Made by a program: the position numbers and the translations under genes
DNA from: Streptomyces sp. CNQ-509
GTDB taxonomy: Bacteria; Actinomycetota; Actinomycetes; Streptomycetales; Streptomycetaceae
Direction of reading: 5' to 3'
Assembly (NCBI RefSeq): GCF_001011035.1
Contig: NZ_CP011492.1
Coordinates: forward strand, 4,349,001-4,413,000
DNA length: 64,000 bases
The notes under the pieces: model-generated
Told to the model about the DNA's origin: nothing
Seen by the model: the letters and a program-made list of their open reading frames with translations, nothing else
The model's database searches: none
In this document: piece after piece, positions 28,347 to 36,665 of the stretch
How positions within the stretch are numbered: the first letter of the stretch is position 1
Layout of the letters: each line of letters opens with the position of its first letter

Positions 28347-30506
28347 ATGTCTGAAACCCCTGTGCTCGCCCCTGCCCTCGACGAGGCGGAGACGCCCGAG
28401 GTGACCGAGATCACCGAGGCGCCCGAGACCGCCGCCGCCGACGGAACCGGCGACACCACCGTCACCGGGGAGACCGGCGACAGCACCGACACCGGCGGTA
28501 CCGTCACCGGCGATGCCCCGGAGGCCGCCGCGCCGACCTTCGGCGACCTCGGCCTGCCGCGCGGCGTGGTGGCCAAGCTCGCGGACTACGGCGTCACCAC
28601 CCCGTTCCCGATCCAGGCCGCCACCATCCCCGATGCCCTCGCCGGGCGCGACGTCCTCGGCCGCGGCCGTACCGGCTCCGGCAAGACCCTCTCCTTCGGC
28701 CTGCCGCTGCTCGCGACCCTCGCCGGCGGCCACACCGACCCCAAGCGCCCCCGCGGCCTCATCCTCACCCCGACGCGTGAGCTGGCCATGCAGGTCGCCG
28801 ACGCCCTCCAGCCGTACGGCGACGTGCTGCGGCTGTCGATGAAGGTCGTCTGCGGCGGTACGTCCATGGGCCGCCAGATCGGCGCGCTGGAGCGCGGCGT
28901 CGACGTGCTCGTCGCCACCCCCGGCCGGCTGCGCGACGTCATCGACCGCGGCGCCTGCTCCCTCGACCGGGTGCAGATCGCCGTGCTGGACGAGGCCGAC
29001 CAGATGGCCGACCTGGGCTTCCTGCCCGAGGTCACCGAGCTGCTCGACCAGGTGCGGCCCGGCGGCCAGCGGATGCTGTTCTCGGCGACGCTGGACAAGG
29101 GCGTCGGCACGCTCGTCGAGCGCTACCTGGTCGACCCGGTCAGCCACGAGGTGGACCCGTCGGCGGGCGCGGTGACCACGATGACGCACCACGTGTTCGT
29201 CGTGAAGCCGCGCGACAAGGCGCCGGTCACGGCCGCCATCGCGGCGCGCAAGGGCCGCACCATCGTCTTCGTACGCACCCAGCTCGGCGCCGACCGCGTC
29301 GCCGACCAGCTCCGCGAGACCGGCGTGCGCGCCGCCGCGCTGCACGGCGGCATGACGCAGGGCGCGCGCACGCACACGCTGGCGGACTTCAAGGACGGCC
29401 GGGTGCACGCGCTGGTGGCGACGGACGTCGCCGCGCGGGGCATCCACGTCGACGGCATCGACCTGGTGCTGAACGTCGATCCGGCCGGCGACCACAAGGA
29501 CTACCTGCACCGCGCGGGCCGCACGGCCCGCGCCGGCGAGTCCGGCACGGTCGTCTCCCTCGCGCTGCCGCACCAGCGCCGCACGGTCTTCCGCCTGCTG
29601 GAGGACGCGGCGGTGGACGCCTCGCGGCACATCATCAGCGGGCGCGGCGCGTTCGACCCGGACGTGGCGCGGATCACGGGCGCCCGGTCGATCGACGAGG
29701 TGCAGGCGGAGTCGGCGGCCCAGGCGGCGACGGCGGCGGAGCGGGACGTGACGCAGCTGGAGGCCCAGTTGGAACGGGCCCGCAAGCACGCGGCGGACCT
29801 GCGCGCGGAGGCGACCCGCCTGGCGACGCGCGCGGGCGTGACGCCGGAGCAGCCGGCGCCGGAGGCATCGACGGCCGAGCAGGCCGGGGCCGACGCGGGG
29901 GCGGAGACCGCACCTGCGGAGCCCCGGTCCGAGGCCCGCTCGTACGACGCCCGCGCCGACCGCGGGTACGACCGTACGGACCGCAACGGGACCCGGCAGG
30001 ACCGCAGGGAGCAGCGCTTCCGGGAGTTCGACAGGTCGGCCGACTCGCGCCGCACCGACCGCGAGTACCCGCGCCGCGACAACAGGGACGGCCGGGAGAC
30101 CCGGGACTACCGGAACGACCGCCGCGACGACCGTTCCTACGACCGCAGGGACGACCGCCCGTCGTACGACCGCCGCGACGACCGTTCGTACGGCACCCGT
30201 GAGCCCCGCTCGTACGACCGCCGCGACACCCGCCGCGACGACCGCGGCACCCGCCCGTACGACCGCGGCACCCGCTCGTACCCCCGCCGCGACGACCGCG
30301 GCGCCGCCCGCCCCTATGACCGCGACAACCGCCGCCCCTACGAGCGCCGCGACTCCGCCGACCGCTCCCGCTTCGGCGGCGACCGCCCGGCGGGCCGCGA
30401 CCGCCGCGACGGCCGCCCGTACAGCCACGACAGCCGTACCACGGACGACCGCCGCACGGACAAGCCCCGCTGGAAGCGCCAGGACCGCAACAACCGCAAG
30501 GGCTGA
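28347..30506 (+). CDS. DEAD-box ATP-dependent RNA helicase with Arg/Asp/Tyr-rich tail
   Basis: The protein has 719 residues from ATG 28347. An acidic Thr/Glu-rich N-terminal segment of about 60 residues precedes the Q motif (TPFPIQAATIPDAL). Then come I GRGRTGSGKT, Ia PTRELAMQ, Ib TPGRL, II DEAD (VLDEADQMADLG), III SAT and V TDVAARGIHVDG. Motif VI is HRAGRTARAG. From about residue 530 a long unstructured tail has RRDDRSYDRR-type repeats, expected to bind RNA and promote condensation. It probably acts in rRNA/ribosome assembly or cold adaptation. A high-confidence core gene just before tRNA-Lys. Confidence 0.95.
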   Translation: MSETPVLAPALDEAETPEVTEITEAPETAAADGTGDTTVTGETGDSTDTGGTVTGDAPEAAAPTFGDLGLPRGVVAKLADYGVTTPFPIQAATIPDALAGRDVLGRGRTGSGKTLSFGLPLLATLAGGHTDPKRPRGLILTPTRELAMQVADALQPYGDVLRLSMKVVCGGTSMGRQIGALERGVDVLVATPGRLRDVIDRGACSLDRVQIAVLDEADQMADLGFLPEVTELLDQVRPGGQRMLFSATLDKGVGTLVERYLVDPVSHEVDPSAGAVTTMTHHVFVVKPRDKAPVTAAIAARKGRTIVFVRTQLGADRVADQLRETGVRAAALHGGMTQGARTHTLADFKDGRVHALVATDVAARGIHVDGIDLVLNVDPAGDHKDYLHRAGRTARAGESGTVVSLALPHQRRTVFRLLEDAAVDASRHIISGRGAFDPDVARITGARSIDEVQAESAAQAATAAERDVTQLEAQLERARKHAADLRAEATRLATRAGVTPEQPAPEASTAEQAGADAGAETAPAEPRSEARSYDARADRGYDRTDRNGTRQDRREQRFREFDRSADSRRTDREYPRRDNRDGRETRDYRNDRRDDRSYDRRDDRPSYDRRDDRSYGTREPRSYDRRDTRRDDRGTRPYDRGTRSYPRRDDRGAARPYDRDNRRPYERRDSADRSRFGGDRPAGRDRRDGRPYSHDSRTTDDRRTDKPRWKRQDRNNRKG

Positions 30507-30634
30507 CCGCACCCCCACGGGCCCCCTCCCCCGGGAGGGGGCCCACACGCGTCCGTGCCGTCGCGGCCGGCGCCCCGCCCGCCAGGGGATATCCGCTCGG
30601 GGGCACGCCGGGGTCCGGGCTATGCTGGCCGGGC

Positions 30635-30707
30635 GGGCCGCTAGCTCAATTGGCAGAGCACCGGACTTTTAATCCGTTGGTTGTGGGTTCGAGTCCCACG
30701 CGGCCTA
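30635..30707 (+). tRNA. tRNA-Lys (anticodon TTT), probable island attachment site
   Basis: A cloverleaf of 73 nt. The acceptor arms GGGCCGC and GCGGCCT pair with one terminal G.T. The anticodon loop CTTTTAA has anticodon TTT at 30668-30670. The T arm is GTGGG-TTCGAGT-CCCAC, and the discriminator is A. Core chromosome ends here and the accessory island begins immediately after, the usual layout of tRNA-integrated elements. Confidence 0.95.
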
Positions 30708-30708
30708 C

Positions 30709-30751
30709 CGCTAGAGCCCAGGTCAGAGCATATATGACCTGGGCTCTAGCG
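30709..30751. terminator. 17-bp perfect hairpin immediately after tRNA-Lys
   Basis: Arms 30709-30725 (CGCTAGAGCCCAGGTCA) and 30735-30751 are perfect inverse complements over a 9-nt loop. There is no T tract. It can act as the tRNA terminator; its position at the island junction also makes it a candidate recombinase arm site. Confidence 0.7.
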
Positions 30752-31436
30752 CTTGTTTGGCCGGTTGGAGATCGATTGCTGGCCCGCTGCTGGCCCGAAC
30801 GGAACGCGATCAGGCGTTCGGCTGCGCCACCCGAAGAGGCCGGCTTACAGCCCTGCTCGCGCGGATGACCGCGCACCCGAATGTTGGTCGAACCACCTCC
30901 GCTCGCGCGCAGTGCACTCTCGCTGACCTGCGACGTCTCAAGCGCTCTGCGACTCTCTGAGCTCGTCTCGCCAGTTCATGGCTGCATGGCCCAGAGGCGT
31001 GTGCTGGAGTACGTGGACCCCGGAAGGGCGCGGGTGATCGATCCGGGACTGTCGGGGCTCCCTGGGCTGAGGCGGCCGTATCCATTGGTCGGGAAGTTGC
31101 CGACTGTCGCGATGATGGTGGGCGTTGTTCTGGGACTCCGTGTCCACGTGCTCCCCGGGTGGAGCAGGTGCTGCTGAGAAGGCCCCTGACCTGACTAAGC
31201 GCAGTTTCCGGGGACGACTACAAGGCCGCGCGGCGCTCAGGTGCCAGCAACTTCGATTGCTACCAGAGGGTGCAGACTTCATGCATGGAAGCGGTGAGGC
31301 TACCCGCCCCGCCGGGCCTTGGAGCACACCATACTCACGATCCGAAGGGTGAGGCTTCTACCGGCCACCGGCTCGGGTGTCCCGTATGGTCTGGTGCTGT
31401 CGCATGCTGGCCTGTCCGTGTAATCAGGGGACGCCG
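30752..31436. other. island left end without a recognisable gene
   Basis: About 690 bp between the tRNA-Lys hairpin and the first island gene. Short open frames exist on both strands, but none has coding character, a good ribosome binding site or a recognisable motif. No intact integrase is seen where one would be expected next to the tRNA. The stretch may hold degraded integrase 3' sequence or promoter DNA. Confidence 0.5.
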
Positions 31437-32879
31437 ATGACACAGCAGCTGTGGAGCAGCCAGAGGCATCAGACCGCGATCGGCCGAGTCGGGCTCTCAC
31501 TGCCGGCCCGACGCGCGGTCGGCGATCTCCAGCTGGAACCCCAAGCGGGAGTCTTGGATTACGGGTGCGGGCGTGGCGGCGATGTACGGGCACTGCGGCA
31601 CCTCGGTCTCGATGCCGAGGGGTGGGACCCAGTGCACTTTCCGGACGGCCAGCGCGAGCCGGCCGAGGTGGTCCTTCTCACCTATGTCCTGAACGTCATT
31701 GAGAATCCCGCCGAACGACGGGAGACGCTCCTACGGGCCTGGGACCTCGCCAAATCGGCGCTCGTGGTGTCCGCGCGATTGAGGTGGGAGCGCAACCAGA
31801 TCAAAGGTACGGAGTACGGCGACGGCATCCTCACGCGGCGCCGCACCTTCCAGCACCTCTACGCCGCTGGCGAGCTTCGCGACTACGTCGAGGAAGCCAC
31901 CGGCGTCCGCTGCGTGTCGGCGGCGCCAGGCATCGTCTATGCCTTCAAGGACGATGCGGCCCGCCTGGGTTACCTGGCCCGCCAGGTCGCCCCCGACGGG
32001 GGGTGGCTGGCGTCCGAAGACACCGCCGCGGCGATCACCTCGGTCGTCGCTCATCTCGAAGAGCGCGGCAGGATGCCTCAACTGGAGGAAATGCCGCAGC
32101 CCATCATCAGCCTCCTCGGCCACCTGCGCGCCGCTGAACTCAAGCGCCTTGCCGAGCAGGAAGCAGACCCTGTGAAGGTCGAACGAAGTGCCGAGCGTGG
32201 AGCCCTCGACACGCTGCTGTTCCTCGCGCTGGAGCTGTTTCACGGCCGAGGCCCGGTCAGCAGTCTGCCCCTGCCGGTGCAACTGGACATCCGTGCCTTC
32301 TTCCCTTCGTACGCCGAGGCGTGCCAGCGAGCGGATCGGCTGCTGTTCAAGCTGCGCGACGACGCCTACGTCCGTCGTGCAATGAATGGATCAATCGCCG
32401 GCAAGTTCACTGCGACCGCCCTGTACGTGCACCGCCGGGCCCTCCACCGGATCCCAGCCGTGCTGCGCCTGTACGAGCAGTGCGCGAGTATTGCTGCCGG
32501 CCGCCCTGGCGAGTGGTCCGTCGTCAAGCTCCGCCACCAGGGCCGCGGTGTCAGCTGGCTGGACTATCCCGAGTTCGACACGGATCCTCACCCGCGCATC
32601 GCAGCGTCGTACGCCGTCGACCTGAAGACCCTCAAGTCCTCCTTTACCTCCTACGCCGATTCCCGCAACCGCCCTCTGCTTCACCGGAAACACGAGTTCC
32701 TCGCCGAGGATGATCCCGACGCGCCCAAATACCGGCGGCTCACGGACGCCGAGGTACGCGCTGGCCTCTACGAGAGCCCGCACCTGATCGGCACGGAAGA
32801 GGGCTGGGAACGCGAACTCGTACGCTGTGAGCGGGCGTTGCGAGGACACCGGCTCCTACGGCGCACCGCCAGCACCTGA
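31437..32879 (+). CDS. DNA phosphorothioation-associated putative methyltransferase
   Basis: The protein has 480 residues from ATG 31437, preceded by CAGGGGAC. The N-terminal methyltransferase region has VLDYGCGRGGDVRALRHLG (SAM motif I), AEGWDPVHFPDG and VVLLTYVLNVIENPAERRETL. It is followed by RWERNQIKGTEYGDGILTRRRTFQHLY. The C-terminal half (FHGRGPVSSLPLPVQLDIRAFFPSY, HRIPAVLRLYEQCA) matches the dnd/ssp-linked methyltransferase family I remember from phosphorothioation loci. Its role is unproven; modifying the PT site or restoring specificity has been suggested. It lies at the left end of the island, 9 kb from sspA but within the same element. Confidence 0.85.
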   Translation: MTQQLWSSQRHQTAIGRVGLSLPARRAVGDLQLEPQAGVLDYGCGRGGDVRALRHLGLDAEGWDPVHFPDGQREPAEVVLLTYVLNVIENPAERRETLLRAWDLAKSALVVSARLRWERNQIKGTEYGDGILTRRRTFQHLYAAGELRDYVEEATGVRCVSAAPGIVYAFKDDAARLGYLARQVAPDGGWLASEDTAAAITSVVAHLEERGRMPQLEEMPQPIISLLGHLRAAELKRLAEQEADPVKVERSAERGALDTLLFLALELFHGRGPVSSLPLPVQLDIRAFFPSYAEACQRADRLLFKLRDDAYVRRAMNGSIAGKFTATALYVHRRALHRIPAVLRLYEQCASIAAGRPGEWSVVKLRHQGRGVSWLDYPEFDTDPHPRIAASYAVDLKTLKSSFTSYADSRNRPLLHRKHEFLAEDDPDAPKYRRLTDAEVRAGLYESPHLIGTEEGWERELVRCERALRGHRLLRRTAST

Positions 32880-32938
32880 GAGTCGCGCCGACCATCGGCG
32901 CCGGAACGATTGTCAGTGTCGTGTGTCACGCTCCACCT

Positions 32939-33790
32939 ATGACCACTTCCCGGATGGAGGGCTCCTGCCTGCCCTCATACCGCACGCTGTCAACCCTCGC
33001 GCTGTCCGAGCCCGAGGAGCACGTCCGCGAACTCACCGACTGGGTGGAGCATGCCTCCGCCGTCTCCAGTGTTCCCGGGGCGCAGAACGACTGGGACAGG
33101 GCCTACAAGTGGCTGCGCCTCGCGCAGGGCCTGCGCGCGGTGACGTTCGACATGTCGTACGACGACGGCGGCATGTGCTCGGCCGGCCTCGACTTCGACG
33201 CCGTCTGGACCGAGATGATGGAGGAGTGGCAGCAGCACCAGGTCCGTCTCGGCTACCTGCGCGCAGCACTTGAAGGATTCGTCCGGCTGCTACACCCGGT
33301 CACCACGGAGCCTGGACTGGCCGTCGAGGCCGCAGAACAGCGGCTGCACCACCGCGGCGACGCATGGCTGGTGCACGCACGCGCGGTCGCTGACCATCTG
33401 CGGACGCATGCCCCGGGCAGGGTGCTGGGCGCCAGCACGCCGGTGGTTGCAGCGGTGACCCAGGCGATCGCCCTGCACGAGACGGCCGTCCGGGGCCGTG
33501 CCGCCATCCCCGAGCCGGACAGCGACGCGGACGGGAAGGTCTTTCCCGCCGGGCACGGCGAAATCTGCGCGGTCAAGGAAGCCTCCACGGTGCTGCTGCT
33601 GGGAATCCAGCTGCTTATGGCGGCAGCGGTGCAGGAGGACCGCGTCGCCGTCTTCGACGACAAGTACCTTCTCGACGGCATGTGGATTCCCGACGCGTCG
33701 GGCGGCAGCCGCTGGGTGGATGAAGAGATGCCCTACGGCGAGTACCTCGCCGTTCTCCACCTTCAGCCCGGCGAGCCGCCCGATCTCTGA
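32939..33790 (+). CDS. unknown island protein
   Basis: The protein has 283 residues from ATG 32939. No family is recognised. It is mostly helical in appearance (ALSEPEEHVRELTDWVEHASAV, WTEMMEEWQQHQVRLGYLRAALEGFVRLL). The conserved-looking C-terminal part reads DDKYLLDGMWIPDASGGSRWVDEEMPYGEYL. There are no membrane segments and no signal peptide. It is 59 bp downstream of the PT-associated methyltransferase and ends at a strong terminator, so the two are probably one transcript. Confidence 0.75.
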   Translation: MTTSRMEGSCLPSYRTLSTLALSEPEEHVRELTDWVEHASAVSSVPGAQNDWDRAYKWLRLAQGLRAVTFDMSYDDGGMCSAGLDFDAVWTEMMEEWQQHQVRLGYLRAALEGFVRLLHPVTTEPGLAVEAAEQRLHHRGDAWLVHARAVADHLRTHAPGRVLGASTPVVAAVTQAIALHETAVRGRAAIPEPDSDADGKVFPAGHGEICAVKEASTVLLLGIQLLMAAAVQEDRVAVFDDKYLLDGMWIPDASGGSRWVDEEMPYGEYLAVLHLQPGEPPDL

Positions 33791-33840
33791 TTCCGCCACG
33801 TGCAGTGCCCCGGGCGATCACGTCGGCAGCCAGGGGCAAA

Positions 33841-33882
33841 CGACGGGTGGGCCCGAAGCCATGGCTTCGGGCCCACCCGTCG
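33841..33882. terminator. 18-bp perfect hairpin between convergent island genes
   Basis: The arms 33841-33858 and 33865-33882 are exact inverse complements, with a self-complementary CCATGG loop. The sequence is symmetric throughout, so it works in both directions. Confidence 0.85.
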
Positions 33883-33900
33883 AGGCGTGCTCGCCACGTA

Positions 33901-34701
33901 TCAGGTCATGCACCAGCCGGAGTCGCATGCACCTTCATCCTCATCGGCGTCGCCTTCCCCCGGGCTCTCATCGGGGATGGCTTGAGTGAGCGGGATCCCG
34001 TACCTCGTGAGATACACGGCATCCCGTCCGAGTGCGGCCCGCTGTCGGTTGATTGTCTCCTCCAGCCGGACCGACTGAGCGAACAACTCCGGCTCGTGCC
34101 GACGCTGGTGGCGCCAGGCGCCGACGGTGCGGAAGGGGCAGAAGAAGCAGGAGCTCTTGGGCGGTACCGGCAGGCCGGCCTCGGCGATGATGCGCTCGCA
34201 GTCGTCCCGGCGCAGGCGGAGATCGAGGAGGGGGTATTCGATGACCTCGTGGGCTTCCCGCCGCCGGCGGTTGGCGCGATGGATTTCGTCGACCGAAATA
34301 CCGATGCCGACCGCTGCTGGCTCCTCCGCGGTGGCACCGTGCTCCCGAAGCCACCGCCCGACCACCTTGATCTTGAAGTCGGCAGTGCAGTTGCGGCGGC
34401 CAGGAGCGCCGTTGACCATGCGGACCGGGATGGGGATCGACCGGGTGCCCGGCCGGTTCAGCCGTTGCATGAGCGTTTCCGTGGCCCCGTCGCGTCGGCG
34501 CCGCTTGAGCTCGTGGACATCCAGTCCCGCACGTGCGGCGTAGGGGATGGCGATCTCACGGACGTACGCGAGGGTCGCTGGATGCTCGCTGTCGTCACCG
34601 ACGTTGGCGAACAGGAAGGTGCGGAAGTCGATCTCTCCGCGAGCGGCCAGCACGAGCAGGGCCGTGCTCTGGACTCCGCCTCCGTAGGAAACGACCTTCA
34701 T
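33901..34701 (-). CDS. PP-loop (PAPS reductase-like) ATPase, island copy 1
   Basis: The protein has 266 residues from MKVVSYGGGVQSTALL. The SYGGGVQS motif is the PP-loop that binds and cleaves ATP between alpha and beta phosphates. NCTADFKIKVVGRWLR and KSSCFFCPFRTVGAWRHQRRHEPELF add cysteines that could bind Fe-S or sulfur, and GISVDEIHRANR is also present. This matches the phage/island PAPS-reductase-like family related to DndC/SspD, but it is distinct from the sspD of this locus. An upstream in-frame ATG at 34794 is possible. A role in sulfur transfer to DNA or tRNA is inference. Confidence 0.8.
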   Translation of the reverse strand: MKVVSYGGGVQSTALLVLAARGEIDFRTFLFANVGDDSEHPATLAYVREIAIPYAARAGLDVHELKRRRRDGATETLMQRLNRPGTRSIPIPVRMVNGAPGRRNCTADFKIKVVGRWLREHGATAEEPAAVGIGISVDEIHRANRRRREAHEVIEYPLLDLRLRRDDCERIIAEAGLPVPPKSSCFFCPFRTVGAWRHQRRHEPELFAQSVRLEETINRQRAALGRDAVYLTRYGIPLTQAIPDESPGEGDADEDEGACDSGWCMT

Positions 34702-34908
34702 GGGAGGGCGGTTGGGCTCGGTGGAGGCGGATTGAAGGGGAAGGTCTGTGGGATCGAGGTGATGGGCTCCGGAGGTCGGCTGCAAGATCGACATGTGAGA
34801 GATAATATGGAGAAGACCTGAAAGAATCAAGTGTTTCTCTCATTGCTGCTAGCGAACAGGACAACAACCGTCCGCAAGCGTTGGCATTCGTGTGGCGGGA
34901 ACGGCGGT

Positions 34909-35568
34909 CTAGCGCTGAGGCTTGATGACGACGGAGTAACCTTGGGCCAGCACCGAGGCGAGGAACTCGGCGGCGGCGGGTTGATCGGCAGCGGAGAAGG
35001 CCCGGGCGCCGGGCAGCGGCTCCCGGGGCGGGGGCGCGGCGGGGGTGTACTGTCTGCGCCCGCGAGGTTTCTGCGGGGCGCGCCGCCCTGCGCGGAGCCT
35101 GGCGACCTCGGCGGGGACGATGGTCCGCTGCCGTTGCCGTGCGTCGATCAACATGGTCTCCAGGAGCCACAGCGGGGAACCGGAGAGGATCAGGTCGGCC
35201 TCGGCGATCCGCCGACGGTTGCGCCACCGGGAAACGGCTTGGGCGTCCTTACCGAGGACACGGCCAACTTCCTGGATGCCGAGGACGACAGGCAGATGCT
35301 CCCTGTCCTGCACGTCGTAGCCCTCGGGGATTCCAGCCCTGTAGGTCGCCAGTTGTTGCTGATCAGCCTCGCGGTCGCCGCCGCTGATCTGAAGCACCGT
35401 CGTCAGCAACCAGTACGGATTCCCCGAAGCGACCAGGTCAGGCTCTGGAAGCGTGCCTTCTGTGCGCCACTTCTGTGATGTCTGGCGCTCAACCGTGAAG
35501 AGGGAGGCGATCTCAGCGTGCCCGAGCAGGTACGGGACCCGCGCTTGAGACATGAGCACCTTCCCCAC
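34909..35568 (-). CDS. protein with two tandem helix-turn-helix domains, candidate local regulator
   Basis: The protein has 219 residues. Two homologous segments are visible: LLGHAEIASLFTVERQTSQKW through PYWLLTTVL (residues about 14-60) and VLGIQEVGRVLGKDAQAVSRW through PLWLLETML (about 95-140). Each resembles an AlpA/MerR-like HTH followed by SGxPxWLL. The C-terminal 70 residues are Pro/Arg-rich, ending FLASVLAQGYSVVIKPQR. Placed between the PLD gene and the PP-loop gene, it could bind two half-sites upstream of the defence operons. Function inferred from fold only. Confidence 0.75.
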   Translation of the reverse strand: MGKVLMSQARVPYLLGHAEIASLFTVERQTSQKWRTEGTLPEPDLVASGNPYWLLTTVLQISGGDREADQQQLATYRAGIPEGYDVQDREHLPVVLGIQEVGRVLGKDAQAVSRWRNRRRIAEADLILSGSPLWLLETMLIDARQRQRTIVPAEVARLRAGRRAPQKPRGRRQYTPAAPPPREPLPGARAFSAADQPAAAEFLASVLAQGYSVVIKPQR

Positions 35569-35760
35569 ACCAACGTTCCTGCTAGGTGACTGCCACGTGG
35601 GCGCTGCCTCCTCACCAGGCTGTCTGTTGAGATCCTAGGCGGGCCTGCAGGCAGCCCGGTGCATCTGGCCAGAGGACGGCGGTGGTGGCTCGCTGGGAGC
35701 GCGGTGTCTGCCCTGATGTCGGCCTCGATGCCGAGGCCGGTTGTGAGTACCGGTAAGTGG

Positions 35761-36663
35761 TTAGGACAGCTCCTGTCCGTGCCGGATTTCCCATGTTCCG
35801 ACGTCGGTGTAGAAGCGGCCGAAGTGGCGAAGCCATGCTGCGATGGTCTCGGTGGTCCTTTGTGCCTGCTCCTCGGTCATGCCGGTCTGTTCCTGCAGCG
35901 CGTGCTGCAACTCCACATTGCTCAGGCGGTTACCGCCCACGAGCGCCTGGAGTGCGGGGATCTCCCGCAGCTGGCTCTCGATCAAGTCCGAGAACTCCGT
36001 CTCGGACAGGCCGGCCGGAACACCGAGGAGCGCGAGGTCGCGCACGATGGCTGCTTCGACGGAGCGCCCGAACTGTGCCCGCCCGCAGTAGTACGGGTAG
36101 AGGGCGTCCGGACGTCGCGTGACGGGATACCAGCCCCTCTGGGCTTCCTCTCGTGGCTGGTCAGAGGCGGTCGGACGTTGCTCCTTCAGTAGCTCGGCCT
36201 GAATTCTGACCAAGGCGGCCATGTGGGGAGTCGCCTCGACCGCCCGGGCCTTGATCTCTGCGAGTACCCGGACGATTTCGGGATGGGCGGAGGGTGCCTC
36301 CACCAGGATCTCGATGTTGGGGTTCGTGGCGCGGCCGGTTGCCTTCCCCGTCAGGTTGGCGGACCCGATCAGGCATCGCTCGTTGGTGAGATACAGCTTG
36401 GCGTGCAAGGTCGGGCACAGCGCGATACGCAGCCTTTTGTCCGCCTCGGCGAGCTCGATGATCTCGGGATCGGACACCCCGGCCGCCACCTCTTCGGGGA
36501 CCCAGCGCGTGATGCATTTGATGTCCTCGACGGTGGCGGGAAAGGCGGACAACGCGGCCGCAAGAACCTCTCGCTTGATGAAGGGCGCCACGAGGGTTAC
36601 CCGTCCGTGGGCGCCCGCCATCAACTCTTCGATCTGCCGCCAGATGTGGCCAGGTTCGGGCAC
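35761..36663 (-). CDS. phospholipase D-like nuclease of the PT-defence operon (SspFGH-type candidate)
   Basis: The protein has 300 residues from a GTG that follows the GHKL ATPase stop by 2 nt. A single HKD site is visible: TLHAKLYLTNERCLIGSANL near residue 90, preceded by GRVTLVAPFIKREVLAAAL. The C-terminal 150 residues are helical and unrecognised. One HKD motif suggests dimerisation, as in Nuc-type phosphodiesterases. Together with the upstream helicase and GHKL ATPase it forms a three-gene module opposite sspABCD. I take it as the DNA-cutting effector that attacks DNA lacking phosphorothioates, by analogy with the published SspFGH class. Exact letter assignment is not attempted. Confidence 0.8.
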   Translation of the reverse strand: MPEPGHIWRQIEELMAGAHGRVTLVAPFIKREVLAAALSAFPATVEDIKCITRWVPEEVAAGVSDPEIIELAEADKRLRIALCPTLHAKLYLTNERCLIGSANLTGKATGRATNPNIEILVEAPSAHPEIVRVLAEIKARAVEATPHMAALVRIQAELLKEQRPTASDQPREEAQRGWYPVTRRPDALYPYYCGRAQFGRSVEAAIVRDLALLGVPAGLSETEFSDLIESQLREIPALQALVGGNRLSNVELQHALQEQTGMTEEQAQRTTETIAAWLRHFGRFYTDVGTWEIRHGQELS

Positions 36664-36665
36664 GC

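Noticed and set aside
28005..30548. 847-residue minus-strand open frame
   Set aside because: Antisense of the DEAD-box helicase, created by GC-rich codon bias.
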